Notes: a model not told the origin generated them from the sequence alone. 64,000 bases of DNA from MVRV01 sp964646755 (GCA_964646755.1 CAZYIE010000004.1:59703-123702); one strand, 5' to 3'. Counted from the stretch's first letter, positions 33,878-43,946 are shown. Translations and numbers: made by a program.

Positions 33878-35842
33878 ATGGAAAAAGCGACAAATAATGT
33901 ATTAGAACAAAGAGTAACACCACGTGAACTAAGAGAAAATGGCGCAAAATACGTCATTGATAAAATCAGGCGCAATAGGGGCTATTATGTGACCAATACG
34001 GAAAGAGACCTTTCTCAATCCGATTTTAAAAACAGAATTATGCCGCATACTCAGCTTCTCGTTGCCCGCGAACGCAACTATTCCGGTTTCTTTTCTCTGG
34101 AGATATCAGGCGGGGCTTCAGTACATATTGATATGATGCGCAAGCAAATGAATCCAATCGAAAAGTTGCAGGTACTGGCGGAAAATATGCCCGACACTCT
34201 ATTTCAAAACCTTTGTCGCGGCATTAATTTGTTTGGCTACCGGCCTTATCCGGAAAATGTTATTCGTCTTACAGTGAAATCTTTTGCTCGCTATGTCCAT
34301 GTCTGGCGCGTATTTGACTTTTTGAATCATATACCCAATATGCTGGCGGTAATGGAAGAAGTTAAGAAAGCTGGATGCATTCTGGAACCCTGTATCTGTT
34401 TTTCCACGGGGCCGGAGCATACCGACGAATATTATGTGAATAAAGTCGGGGAAATTCTGGCAGTTACCGGCGAAGATATAATACTTTGTATTAAGAATCA
34501 TGGTGGCCTGGGAACTCCGCGCCGTATCGGTCTCTTAGTAAAAAATATATTAGATAAATATCCCGGATTGCTGATTCATTATCATGGGCATAACTCTGAT
34601 GGTAATGATGTGGGGAGAATAATTGAAGCTGTTCTTAATGGTGCGAAAATTGTCGATGCCAGTGATCATGCTTTTACCGGATTCTTTGGCCCCCCGCCTA
34701 TTATTACGGTGGTTGATACCTTGGAAGAATACGGATTTGCAGCCGTTGGCTTAAATAGACAAGCGGTTGTTGACGCCTCGAATATTTTGCGTTCCCAGAG
34801 AGAATATTACCGGGACTTTGAATCACAGTTTCTTGGTTTTGATCCAACTGTTCAAGTGCACAAGCTTCCCGGTGGAGCAACCGGATCGAGTTTTGAACAA
34901 GCGGTAAAAGGTGGATTTTTGCCCCGTATGCCGGAGATTCTCCAAAAAGAATTGCCGCGAGTTCAGGTAGAATTGGGCAATTGGTGGAGTGTTACTCCTG
35001 GTTCGCAAATTCTTTGGACAACAGCAGTAAATAATGTGCTAAAAGGCGTGCGCTACAAAGACGCCAGTGATGATTTAAAAAATTTGATGCTGGGAAGATA
35101 CGGCGAGCTGCCGTTTTACAAACCTTCCGATGAAATTTATAAGGCCGTGTTCGGACAGGATTGGCAAAACTATGTCAACTGTAATTACTGCTATCAAAAA
35201 ATAGAGAATATTGATCTGGATGTCGAAAAGAAAGTTCTGGAGCGTCGTTTGGGGCGGGAGGCAACCCAGGACGAGCTTGTTTTATATCTGCAACATCCCA
35301 ATGATGCCGTAAACTTTTTTAAATTCGAGGCTAAATACGGAAAAACCTGGATATTGTCTCCTCAGATATGGTTTAAAAAGGGCGGTTTTAGTTTAGGGGA
35401 AAAATTTGAAATTACAGATGCTTACGGAAAATTACATGCAATCGAAATAGGGCCGCAACGTAAAACAAAGAATGGCGATGCAGTAACTTATTTCAATGTA
35501 GATCATCATCCGGAGCCAATTCACACGGAAATGGAACAAGATGGTGAAGGCAAGAAAGGTTCCGGTGACCCGCTAAAGAAAAAAGTCTCCATATCCGTAA
35601 AGGAGCTTAACGAATTGGCTAAAGCGGGCGATATCCGCTCTCAAATGATGGGAACGGTTAATGAGATTCCCGTTTCTGAAGGAGATGAAGTGTCGGCAGG
35701 TGAAGTTTTGGCTGTCCTGGAAGCGATGAAAATGCTGACGAACGTTATCTCAGAGATAAATGGAAAAGTCAGTGAAGTTGTCGTTTCTCCCGGTGATAAA
35801 GTTGAACTTGGTGATTCTTTGATGACGATTATCAAGGCATAA
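33878..35842 (+). CDS. Carboxyltransferase plus biotinyl subunit (pyruvate carboxylase B / oxaloacetate decarboxylase alpha-like)
   Basis: This 654-residue protein has an HMG-lyase-like TIM barrel with the active-site cluster TERDLSQS at residues 41-48 (Arg43, Asp44, Gln47). The carbamylatable Lys is in LCIKNHGGLGTP and the metal-binding HxH in IHYHGHNSDG. The conserved C-terminal carboxylase domain follows, then a biotinyl domain with EAMKM, Lys at about residue 618. It differs from usual sequences by NTERD for DTTLRD and ASDHAFTGFFGPP in the barrel. It should transfer the carboxyl group to pyruvate to give oxaloacetate, feeding anabolic or reverse TCA flow; a related keto acid is possible. 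Confidence 0.82.
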   Translation: MEKATNNVLEQRVTPRELRENGAKYVIDKIRRNRGYYVTNTERDLSQSDFKNRIMPHTQLLVARERNYSGFFSLEISGGASVHIDMMRKQMNPIEKLQVLAENMPDTLFQNLCRGINLFGYRPYPENVIRLTVKSFARYVHVWRVFDFLNHIPNMLAVMEEVKKAGCILEPCICFSTGPEHTDEYYVNKVGEILAVTGEDIILCIKNHGGLGTPRRIGLLVKNILDKYPGLLIHYHGHNSDGNDVGRIIEAVLNGAKIVDASDHAFTGFFGPPPIITVVDTLEEYGFAAVGLNRQAVVDASNILRSQREYYRDFESQFLGFDPTVQVHKLPGGATGSSFEQAVKGGFLPRMPEILQKELPRVQVELGNWWSVTPGSQILWTTAVNNVLKGVRYKDASDDLKNLMLGRYGELPFYKPSDEIYKAVFGQDWQNYVNCNYCYQKIENIDLDVEKKVLERRLGREATQDELVLYLQHPNDAVNFFKFEAKYGKTWILSPQIWFKKGGFSLGEKFEITDAYGKLHAIEIGPQRKTKNGDAVTYFNVDHHPEPIHTEMEQDGEGKKGSGDPLKKKVSISVKELNELAKAGDIRSQMMGTVNEIPVSEGDEVSAGEVLAVLEAMKMLTNVISEINGKVSEVVVSPGDKVELGDSLMTIIKA

Positions 35843-35984
35843 TTGTTAAAATTCAATATATTATATCATTGTTGGGGCGGAACAACCTCAATTAGGTAGT
35901 TCTTGACTTTTCATTTTTATTTATGGTAATTACTCACCCTTAGCGTCTATTTTAAGTGATATCCAATTAGTAAGGAAAGAAACA

Positions 35985-36890
35985 ATGCCGGATAATTTCT
36001 TTACATTGATGATTATTCCACGGAGGAAGAGCGCAGTAAAAAAATTATCTCTTTCCCGATCTCTCGTACGAGGTTTGTTCATCGGTTCAGTATTTGCTGT
36101 TCTCTTAACCCTTTATGTTGCTTATGATTATGCCAGTATTAAAAGGGATAAGGCTGAACTTGCCAGGCTGCGAACGCAAACTACGGAACAATCTCAACAA
36201 ATTTCTGATTTGGCGTTACAAGTTGACGAATTCTCTGACCGGATGGAAGAATTCAAACAATTTGATAAAAAATTAAGAATATTAGCCAATTATCAAACAG
36301 GAAGAGATAAGAAATTACCTCTGGGAATAGGCGGATCAAGTAGTGATAATGCCAGGATAAAGGATTTAGTCAATTCCGATCAGGCAAGATTAATTACTGA
36401 AATGCGTAAAAGTGTAAGCAAGTTAAATGATGACGCTAATATTCGGGAAAAAAGTTTTACCGAATTACTGAGTTTTTTGCGTGAGCAAAAGTCTCTTCTT
36501 GCATCCACTCCCTCGATTTGGCCAGTTAAGGGCTGGGTGACTTCGGAGTTTGGCCTGAGGGAATCGCCTTTCAGTTCCGGATCTGAGTTCCACAAGGGTT
36601 TGGATATTGCAACACGAATGGGCAAAGAGGTTGTTGCTACAGCGGAAGGTCTTGTTGTGGAAGCGGTCTACCAGAGTGACGACGGCAATATAGTCAAAAT
36701 CGATCACGGTCGCGGTTTTTCTACTGCTTATGCTCATTTGTCCAAGATTGCCGTTAAGCAGGGTGTTCGAGTTAAAAGAGGTGATTTGATCGGCTATGTC
36801 GGGGATTCCGGTCGCAGCACTGGTTCACATCTCCATTATGCTGTTTACATTAACAAAGTTCCGGTCAGTCCCCGAAGATATTTAAAATAA
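35985..36890 (+). CDS. Membrane-anchored M23 (LytM-like) peptidase
   Basis: This 301-residue protein has one N-terminal membrane segment (about 25-47) and a coiled coil (about 50-90, RLRTQTTEQSQQ). After a linker comes a C-terminal peptidase M23 domain with FHKGLDIA (zinc His, Asp), AYAHLSK and SHLHYAV. All zinc and catalytic positions are present, so it may cleave murein cross-links rather than act only as an EnvC-like activator. A terminator lies between it and secA. Confidence 0.88.
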   Translation: MPDNFFTLMIIPRRKSAVKKLSLSRSLVRGLFIGSVFAVLLTLYVAYDYASIKRDKAELARLRTQTTEQSQQISDLALQVDEFSDRMEEFKQFDKKLRILANYQTGRDKKLPLGIGGSSSDNARIKDLVNSDQARLITEMRKSVSKLNDDANIREKSFTELLSFLREQKSLLASTPSIWPVKGWVTSEFGLRESPFSSGSEFHKGLDIATRMGKEVVATAEGLVVEAVYQSDDGNIVKIDHGRGFSTAYAHLSKIAVKQGVRVKRGDLIGYVGDSGRSTGSHLHYAVYINKVPVSPRRYLK

Positions 36891-36994
36891 CCGGTTGATT
36901 AGGAACAAAAACCATAATCAATGTTTGTCGTGCTGAGAAGTTTTACACGCAAACGACTGCATCAAATATTAATTGTGAAAGAGCTGCTAAATTC

Positions 36995-37021
36995 ACCGGT
37001 AACATTACCGGTTTTTTTTTT
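36995..37021 (+). terminator. Terminator immediately upstream of secA
   Basis: An 8-bp stem, ACCGGTAA (36995-37002) pairing with TTACCGGT (37005-37012), is followed by nine T. The T run ends only about two bases before the secA ribosome site (GAAGG, 37022-37026). It may act as an attenuator as well as an end for the M23 gene, because another ACCGGT (36890-36895) could compete for pairing. Confidence 0.75.
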
Positions 37022-37032
37022 GAAGGTGATTA

Positions 37033-39552
37033 ATGCTGGATAAGATTATAAGAAAAATCGTTGGAACGAAAAATGATCGGGAATTAAAGCGCTTGTCGTT
37101 ACTTTTGAATGAAGTTAATAATTTTGAACCAATAATGACATCATTAAGTGATGCAGAACTCCGTGCAAAAACATCATATTTTAGAGAAAAATTAAATACA
37201 GGTTTCAGCCTCGATGACATTCTTACTGAGGCTTTTGCTGTGGCTCGGGAAGCTTCAAGGAGGACTCTCTTGATGCGTCCATTTGATTCACAAGTGATTG
37301 GCGGTATCGTTTTGCATGAGGGCAAGATAGCTGAAATGAAAACTGGCGAGGGAAAAACACTTGCCGCCACGATGCCTTTATATCTCAATGCTCTGGAGCG
37401 CAATGGTTGCCATGTTATTACCGTCAACGATTATCTGGCAAAAAGGGATTCTGCCTGGATGGGGCCAATCTACAATTTCCTGGGCTTAAGCGTCGGAGTT
37501 ATCATCCACGGACTGGATGATGATGAGCGAAGGCAAGCATACGGCGCCGATATAACCTATGGTACAAATAACGAATTCGGTTTTGATTATTTACGGGATA
37601 ATATGAAATTCAGCCTGGAGGAGTATGTCCAGCGTGAGTTTAATTATGCGATTGTGGACGAGGTGGACAGCATTCTGATCGATGAGGCCCGCACACCATT
37701 GATTATTTCAGGCCCGTCGGAAGAATCAACGGATAAATACTATAAAATTAACCAGATAATACCGCGATTAAAAAAAGATCATGATTTCACGATTGATGAA
37801 AAAAGCCGGACTGTTGTTTTAACGGAAGCAGGTGTGGCCCATGTTGAAGGATATCTAAATGTACAAAACCTTTATGAACCGCGTAATATTGAAATTGTTC
37901 ACCACGTTAATCAGGCATTAAAAGCTCATACATTATTTCGGCGTGATGTGGATTATCTCGTTAAAGACGGAGAGGTTATTATTGTCGATGAATTCACCGG
38001 CAGAGTAATGCCGGGAAGACGTTACAGCGACGGCCTGCATCAGGCCCTGGAAGCTAAGGAAAAAGTAAAAATTGAACGGGAAAATCAAACACTGGCTTCC
38101 ATCACTTTTCAGAATTATTTTCGCATGTACAAGAAGCTTTCCGGTATGACCGGAACTGCGGATACGGAAGCTACCGAATTCAAGAAAATTTACAACTTGG
38201 ATGTGTTGGTTATGCCCACCAATATGCCTATGATTCGTAAAGATAATAATGATTTAATCTATAAGACTGAGCAGGAAAAGATAAAAGCGGTAATCGAAGA
38301 AGTAAAGGGCTTAAACAAGGCCAAACGGCCGGTATTAATTGGAACAATCTCGATTGAGAAATCAGAATTACTGAGTAAACATCTTACCCGTGCCGGAGTG
38401 AAGCACTATGTTCTCAATGCCAAAAATCATGAAAAAGAAGCTGAAATTATTGCTCAAGCCGGACAGGCGGGAATGGTAACCATATCCACAAATATGGCCG
38501 GTCGTGGTACGGATATAAAGTTGGGTGAAGGAGTGGCGGGTTTGGGAGGTCTGCATATTTTAGGTACTGAGCGCCATGAAAGCCGCCGTATTGATAATCA
38601 ATTGCGGGGACGATCCGGCCGTCAGGGCGATGATGGTTCTTCGCGATTTTATCTGTCTCTGGAAGATGACTTATTACGCATTTTTGGTGCGGATAAAATA
38701 TCGTCTATTATGGATCGTGTCGGGATTGAAGATGATCAACCAATAGAACATAAATATATTTCCCGCGCCATTGAAAACGCGCAAAAGCGTGTGGAAGGGC
38801 AAAATTTTGATATCCGCAAACATCTTCTCGAATATGACGATGTAATGAACAAGCAGCGAAAAGTTATATATGAGCAACGTAAAAAAGTGTTACGTGGCGA
38901 GAGTTTATGGACAGATATTGAGGAAATGGTTGAAGAAGTTACCGATGACCTTCTTTTTGAATATATAGACGAGAAAAAGCATTATGATGAATGGAATCTC
39001 AAAGGGCTTGATGACGGCATATTCAAACAATTCAATTTGAAGTTGAATATAATGAATTCGGACCAGATAACATCTGCTGATTCGATGAGCGAACTGATTA
39101 TTAAAAAAGTTATGGAACTTTTGCGCAATAAAGAGCAGAAATTCGGCAAAGAATTGATGGATTACCTGCTAAAAGTAATTATGTTGCAGGCAATCGATTC
39201 CCATTGGAAAGAGCATCTGCTGTCCATGGACCACTTAAAAGAAGGAATCGGTTTACGCGGCTATGGTCAGAAAGATCCTGTTCGTGAATATCAGCGTGAA
39301 GGTTATGAGATGTTCATGGAAATGATCTCCCAGATGAAAATGGATACTTTGGTTAAGTTATGTCTGGTGGAAATACAGCGTGAGGAAGAAGTCGAAGAAA
39401 TCCGACACAAACAAAAACAAGATTATATTCTTAGTCGGGGTGAAGATGTGCCGGAGGCGCAGACAGTGAAGAGGGAAGGGCAGAAGATTGGTCGCAATGA
39501 TCCCTGTCCCTGTGGAAGCGGAAAAAAATATAAAAAATGCTGTGGTGCTTAA
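37033..39552 (+). CDS. secA: Preprotein translocase ATPase SecA
   Basis: This 839-residue motor has Walker A in MKTGEGKTLAA, the DEAD-type IVDEVDSILIDEARTP, the second nucleotide-binding motif GRGTDIKLG, and a C-terminal zinc finger CPCGSGKKYKKCC. It drives protein export through SecYEG using ATP. Length and all domains are normal. No upstream secM-like gene is seen, though a terminator sits right before its ribosome site. Confidence 0.97.
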   Translation: MLDKIIRKIVGTKNDRELKRLSLLLNEVNNFEPIMTSLSDAELRAKTSYFREKLNTGFSLDDILTEAFAVAREASRRTLLMRPFDSQVIGGIVLHEGKIAEMKTGEGKTLAATMPLYLNALERNGCHVITVNDYLAKRDSAWMGPIYNFLGLSVGVIIHGLDDDERRQAYGADITYGTNNEFGFDYLRDNMKFSLEEYVQREFNYAIVDEVDSILIDEARTPLIISGPSEESTDKYYKINQIIPRLKKDHDFTIDEKSRTVVLTEAGVAHVEGYLNVQNLYEPRNIEIVHHVNQALKAHTLFRRDVDYLVKDGEVIIVDEFTGRVMPGRRYSDGLHQALEAKEKVKIERENQTLASITFQNYFRMYKKLSGMTGTADTEATEFKKIYNLDVLVMPTNMPMIRKDNNDLIYKTEQEKIKAVIEEVKGLNKAKRPVLIGTISIEKSELLSKHLTRAGVKHYVLNAKNHEKEAEIIAQAGQAGMVTISTNMAGRGTDIKLGEGVAGLGGLHILGTERHESRRIDNQLRGRSGRQGDDGSSRFYLSLEDDLLRIFGADKISSIMDRVGIEDDQPIEHKYISRAIENAQKRVEGQNFDIRKHLLEYDDVMNKQRKVIYEQRKKVLRGESLWTDIEEMVEEVTDDLLFEYIDEKKHYDEWNLKGLDDGIFKQFNLKLNIMNSDQITSADSMSELIIKKVMELLRNKEQKFGKELMDYLLKVIMLQAIDSHWKEHLLSMDHLKEGIGLRGYGQKDPVREYQREGYEMFMEMISQMKMDTLVKLCLVEIQREEEVEEIRHKQKQDYILSRGEDVPEAQTVKREGQKIGRNDPCPCGSGKKYKKCCGA

Positions 39553-39570
39553 GCGATATGAAGCCGTTCA

Positions 39571-39604
39571 TTAACAATAACCACCCCTCCGGGTGGCAAG
39601 ACTG
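39571..39604. repeat. Short hairpin of a dispersed repeat (CCACCC...GGGTGG-CAAGAC)
   Basis: CCACCC (39581-39586) and GGGTGG (39591-39596) pair around CTCC and are followed by CAAGACTG. The same arrangement, AACCACC...GGGTGGCAAGAC, recurs at 48491-48514. With no T run it is a repeat rather than a typical terminator. Confidence 0.5.
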
Positions 39605-39644
39605 TAAAATTGTAATATTATAACCGGCATAAGGGGCAGGCATT

Positions 39645-40844
39645 ATGGTGAAAGAAAAAATGAAAATAAATGTACCCGGTTTTTTGGCAAATGGAATTTC
39701 AGTAGGTATCAAAGACGGTGAGAAGAAAGATCTTGGCTTAATCTATTCTTCTATCCCGGCAAAAGTTGCTGCCGTATTTACTCGGAATACTTTTAAGGCG
39801 GCGCCGGTTTTAATTGATACTGAGCGTGTTAAAAAAGGATTAGCTCAGGCAATCATAACCAATAGTGGTTGTGCCAATGCCGCTACGGGAAAAGAAGGCT
39901 ATTCAGATGCACTGATTGTATCTGCTGCATTATCAAAGCAATTGAAGATAAAAGAAGAGCATATTCTGCTCGCGTCCACAGGTGTCATTGGTAAAAGATT
40001 GCCCGTTAAAAAGATAGAGGGCGGAATTAGTAAGCTGGTAAAGGGCTTGAACGAATTCGGCATTGAAGATGCGGAAGAAGCGATGATGACTACTGATAAA
40101 TATCCTAAAATTGCCATCCGCAGAGGAATTGTCGGCGCCCGGGATATTACTATCTGCGGCATTGCCAAAGGTGCAGGAATGATTGAGCCGAATATGGCCA
40201 CTTTGCTGACCTATGTAATGACGGATGCTCTAATAGATGCTAAAGCCTTAAGCACGGTATTTCGTCAGGCTATTGATTCCACTTTTAACACCATTAGCGT
40301 TGACGGTTGTATGAGCACCAATGATACCGCCATCATTTTAGCAAACGGTTTGGCAGGCAATAACCCGCTGGAAAAGGCACAGGCTCGTTTACAGCGATTC
40401 CGCGATATGTTGTCAGACGTCTTAATGGAGCTTGCCCAGGCGGTAGTAAAAGATGGTGAGGGAGCAACTAAATTCATTTCAGTTATGGTGGAAGGCGCTA
40501 AATCCCGATCAGATGCAAGAAGGGTGGCATATTCCATTGCTAATTCCAATCTGGTAAAGACGGCGTTCTTTGGCGAGGATCCCAACTGGGGGAGAATAAT
40601 CTCCGCTCTCGGTTCTTCGGGCATACCTTTAGAAAAGGAAAAAGTTATTCTGTCGATAGGAGGCTTAACTGTGTTTTCACAGGATACGCCGGCCACTATT
40701 AATTTGAGTAAATTAAAAGGAATATTTCAAAAAGACAGAATTGATGTGCATGTTCAGTTAGGAGGAGGCGATAAATCATATTGCGTTTATACATCAGACC
40801 TTTCTCATGATTATGTGAATATCAACGCCGATTACTCAACATAG
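39645..40844 (+). CDS. argJ: Bifunctional glutamate N-acetyltransferase/ornithine acetyltransferase ArgJ
   Basis: This 399-residue member of the ArgJ family has the self-cleavage/nucleophile Thr at about residue 186 in EPNMATLLTYVMTDA, so alpha and beta chains are expected. NTISVDGCMSTNDT and the EDPNWGRI motif are typical. It recycles the acetyl group between N-acetylornithine and glutamate in arginine synthesis. ATG 39645 has AGGGG upstream; ATG 39660 is an alternative start. Confidence 0.95.
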   Translation: MVKEKMKINVPGFLANGISVGIKDGEKKDLGLIYSSIPAKVAAVFTRNTFKAAPVLIDTERVKKGLAQAIITNSGCANAATGKEGYSDALIVSAALSKQLKIKEEHILLASTGVIGKRLPVKKIEGGISKLVKGLNEFGIEDAEEAMMTTDKYPKIAIRRGIVGARDITICGIAKGAGMIEPNMATLLTYVMTDALIDAKALSTVFRQAIDSTFNTISVDGCMSTNDTAIILANGLAGNNPLEKAQARLQRFRDMLSDVLMELAQAVVKDGEGATKFISVMVEGAKSRSDARRVAYSIANSNLVKTAFFGEDPNWGRIISALGSSGIPLEKEKVILSIGGLTVFSQDTPATINLSKLKGIFQKDRIDVHVQLGGGDKSYCVYTSDLSHDYVNINADYST

Positions 40845-41017
40845 GGTTGTTGCGAAATTGCCACCGACCGTTATTTGGCCTTGAATATTTGATTCATATA
40901 TGTTAAGTGCCGCCAAACTTCACACATCTCCGGATTGCGGGCATGTTGCTTAAATTATTAAGTGTGCTTTTCGCAAGTTGAAGGGGATGGAGGAAAAAAA
41001 CAAACAAGGAGAAAAAA

Positions 41018-41815
41018 ATGTCAGCAATTTCAATGAAACTGTTACTGGAAGCAGGTGTCCATTTCGGACATCAAACCAACAAATGGAACCCCAAAATGAA
41101 ACCATATATTTTCGGGGCGAGAAACAATATCTACATTATTGATCTTCAACAAACTGTCGGCATGTTTCAGACGGCCTACAATTTTATTGTAGATTCAGTT
41201 ACGCAGGGCAAAGAAATTCTTTTCGTCGGCACAAAAAAACAGTCCCAGGAAGCCATTAAAGAAGAAGCCGTTCGCTGCGGGATGCCTTATGTGAATCAGC
41301 GTTGGCTGGGCGGAATGTTGACTAATTTCGTTACTATTAAAAAGAGTATTGACCGGCTGAACACACTTGCCAAAATGTTTGACGATGATTCGATCAAAGC
41401 TTTTCCTAAAAAAGAAATAACTCAGTTACAAAAAGAGAAAGAAAAACTCGAGAATGTTTTAGGTGGAATTAGAAACATGAAGTCATATCCTTCAGCAGTA
41501 TTCATTGTCGATCCTAATCGTGAGCATATCGCTGTCCAGGAGGCCAAGAAATTATCAATTCCTATCGTTGGAATCGTCGATACAAATTGTGATCCCGATG
41601 ATATTGATTACATTATCCCGGGAAATGATGATGCCATTCGGGCAATTAAACTGTTTGCTTCTAAATTTGCTGATGCTGTTATAGAAGGAAGGAAACGTTT
41701 CGAAGAGAAATTAACAGCAGAATCGAATAAAGAAACACAGGCAACTGTCGAAACCCAGCTCGCCGAAACCGATATTCCGGAGAGTGTCGAAATGGAAAAA
41801 GAATCTGTAGAATAA
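41018..41815 (+). CDS. rpsB: 30S ribosomal protein S2
   Basis: This 265-residue protein has LLEAGVHFGHQTNKWNPKM near the start and NQRWLGGMLTNF and GIVDTNCDPD later, all S2 hallmarks. The last roughly 30 residues form an acidic, low-complexity tail. The AAGGAG site is 9 bases upstream. It begins the rpsB-tsf-pyrH-frr cluster. Confidence 0.97.
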   Translation: MSAISMKLLLEAGVHFGHQTNKWNPKMKPYIFGARNNIYIIDLQQTVGMFQTAYNFIVDSVTQGKEILFVGTKKQSQEAIKEEAVRCGMPYVNQRWLGGMLTNFVTIKKSIDRLNTLAKMFDDDSIKAFPKKEITQLQKEKEKLENVLGGIRNMKSYPSAVFIVDPNREHIAVQEAKKLSIPIVGIVDTNCDPDDIDYIIPGNDDAIRAIKLFASKFADAVIEGRKRFEEKLTAESNKETQATVETQLAETDIPESVEMEKESVE

Positions 41816-41881
41816 ATTAGCGATAAATATAATTATAAACAAGACATTCTGATCTTGAAAGTTTTTTAGGAGGTAAGAAAA

Positions 41882-42487
41882 TTGGAAATATCTTCAACTA
41901 TGGTTAAAGAACTGAGAACAAAAACGGGTGCCGGAATGATGGATTGCAAAGAAGCATTGGCAGCATCTGACGGCGATTTTGAAAAAGCTATTGATTTTTT
42001 AAGAGCGAAGGGATTGTCCGCAGCAACAAAAAGATCTTCTAAAGCAGCAAAAGACGGTACAATCGCTTCATATATTCACATGGGTGGCCGAATTGGTGTA
42101 ATGGTTGAAATTAATTGCGAAACTGATTTTGTTGCCAAAACCGATGGTTTTCAAACAACGGCCAGAGACATCGCTATGCACATCGCTGCATCTAATCCTC
42201 TATATGTCCGACCGGATGAAATTTCTGAAGATGAGTTGAATAGAGAAAAAGAGATTTACCGTAGCCAATTACGCGAAGAAGGCAAGCCGGAAAAGATTTG
42301 GGACAAAATAATTGAGGGTAAACTGAAGAAGTATTATGAGGACGTTTGCTTAACTGAACAAAAATTTGTCAAAGATACCGATATTACAATAGCCACACTG
42401 ATTAATAATCTCATTGCCAATACTGGTGAAAATATCATTATTCGCCGGTTTGCCAGATTTCAGCTGGGTGAGGAAATCAAAAAGTAA
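41882..42487 (+). CDS. tsf: Translation elongation factor Ts
   Basis: A 201-residue short-form EF-Ts with TGAGMMDCKEAL and INCETDFVAKTD. It catalyses GDP/GTP exchange on EF-Tu. The start is TTG, 8 bases after AGGAGG, which fixes the choice. The compact length is the type found in many non-enteric bacteria. Confidence 0.96.
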   Translation: MEISSTMVKELRTKTGAGMMDCKEALAASDGDFEKAIDFLRAKGLSAATKRSSKAAKDGTIASYIHMGGRIGVMVEINCETDFVAKTDGFQTTARDIAMHIAASNPLYVRPDEISEDELNREKEIYRSQLREEGKPEKIWDKIIEGKLKKYYEDVCLTEQKFVKDTDITIATLINNLIANTGENIIIRRFARFQLGEEIKK

Positions 42488-43213
42488 ATGGTGACGAAAA
42501 AGAAAGCCGTTTATAAAAGAGTTTTATTGAAATTAAGCGGTGAAGCCCTTTTAGGGAAACAATCTTCCGGAGTTGATCCTGAGGTTGCGAACTTTATTGC
42601 CGATGAGATAAAATCACTGGCTGGTCTCAAGGTGCAAGTCTGCATTGTCATCGGCGGGGGAAATATATTCCGTGGTTTGGAAGCAAGTTCCAAAGGGATG
42701 GATCGCACATCTGCCGATTATATGGGTATGCTGGCAACTGTGATCAACAGTTTGGCTCTGCAGAGTGCATTGGAAATGCGCGGAATTCCTACACGTGTTC
42801 AATCTTCCATAGAAATGCGTGAAATTGCCGAACCTTTTATTCAACGCAGAGCAATTCGTCATTTGGAAAAAGGTCGAATAGTTATCTTTGCCGGCGGTAC
42901 TGGTAACCCGTATTTTACAACGGATACGGCCGCGTCTCTCCGGGCTATGGAAATGAATGCAGATGTCATTATGAAAGCCACCAAAGTTGATGGCGTATAT
43001 GATAGTGATCCGGTAAAGAACAAGAATGCTGTTATGTTTAAAAAGATTAGTTATATTGACGTCTTGACAAAGAATCTTAAAGTAATGGATGCAACTGCGA
43101 TCTCTCTTTGCCGGGACAATAATCTGCCAATTGTTGTTTTTAACATGCAAAAAAAAGGTAATATTCGACGGACAATTTGCGGTGAAAAAATTGGTACTTA
43201 CGTAGGAGGATAA
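42488..43213 (+). CDS. pyrH: UMP kinase
   Basis: This 241-residue amino-acid-kinase-fold enzyme has LKLSGEALLG, VIGGGNIFRG and GGTGNPYFTTDTAA. It phosphorylates UMP to UDP. It starts directly at the tsf stop. Confidence 0.96.
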   Translation: MVTKKKAVYKRVLLKLSGEALLGKQSSGVDPEVANFIADEIKSLAGLKVQVCIVIGGGNIFRGLEASSKGMDRTSADYMGMLATVINSLALQSALEMRGIPTRVQSSIEMREIAEPFIQRRAIRHLEKGRIVIFAGGTGNPYFTTDTAASLRAMEMNADVIMKATKVDGVYDSDPVKNKNAVMFKKISYIDVLTKNLKVMDATAISLCRDNNLPIVVFNMQKKGNIRRTICGEKIGTYVGG

Positions 43214-43214
43214 T

Positions 43215-43772
43215 ATGAAAGATCAGATTTTTCAGAAGCTGCAAGATGACATGGAAAAAACAATATCCTCGCTGGATAAATCATTCAGCCGCGTTCGGAC
43301 GGGAAGAGCTTCTGTCTCCCTGCTGGATGGAATCAAGGTCGATTATTATGGTACTCCGACGCCTATTGCTCAGGTTGCTACTCTTTCCGTTCCGGAAAGC
43401 CGTTTAATCGTAATTGCTCCCTGGGATGCTACGGTTATTGGCGCTATCGAGAAAGCAATTCAAAAGTCGGATTTAGGATTGATGCCTTCTAACGATGGTA
43501 AAATTATCCGTCTTGCTATTCCACAATTAACTGAAGAACGCCGCAAGGAACTGGTTAAAGTTGTGAAGAAAATGGCCGAAGAAGCCAAAATAAAACTGCG
43601 CAACACACGCCGGGATGCCAACGAAGAATTAAAGGAATTTAAAAAGAACAGTAAAATGGCCGAAGACGAGCTTTTTGCAGCGCAGGAAGAAGTCCAAAAA
43701 CTGACCAATAATCGTATTGAGAGAATCGATAAGATTCTGACAGTTAAAGAAAAAGAAATAATGGAAATATGA
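43215..43772 (+). CDS. frr: Ribosome recycling factor
   Basis: This 185-residue protein has the family pattern RTGRASVSLLDGIKVDYYGT and a C-terminal KLTNNRIERID helix. It splits post-termination ribosomes with EF-G. It is the last gene before a strong terminator at 43795. Confidence 0.96.
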   Translation: MKDQIFQKLQDDMEKTISSLDKSFSRVRTGRASVSLLDGIKVDYYGTPTPIAQVATLSVPESRLIVIAPWDATVIGAIEKAIQKSDLGLMPSNDGKIIRLAIPQLTEERRKELVKVVKKMAEEAKIKLRNTRRDANEELKEFKKNSKMAEDELFAAQEEVQKLTNNRIERIDKILTVKEKEIMEI

Positions 43773-43794
43773 ACCATAATTAATACTATCGCAT

Positions 43795-43830
43795 AAATGG
43801 GGAGCCTCTAAAAGCTCCCCATTTGTTTTT
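43795..43830 (+). terminator. Rho-independent terminator after frr
   Basis: An 11-bp perfect stem (43795-43805 with 43814-43824), an 8-base loop, then GTTTTT. It separates the translation genes from uppS onward. Confidence 0.9.
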
Positions 43831-43946
43831 GAAGGACGGATAGAACAAAAGGTTGCAACATATAGTTCTATGAATTATGATCTCCCGGATTGAAAAGAAT
43901 TACTCTGTTTGATAGTATAAATAATTAATTTCAGGTTTATAGCTTG

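Noticed and set aside
33878..34100. Apparent loss of the conserved RDxxQ active-site cluster in the carboxyltransferase (reading the IMPHTQLLVAR stretch as its counterpart)
   Set aside because: A better alignment places TERDLSQS (residues 41-48) on the conserved motif, so the residues are present.
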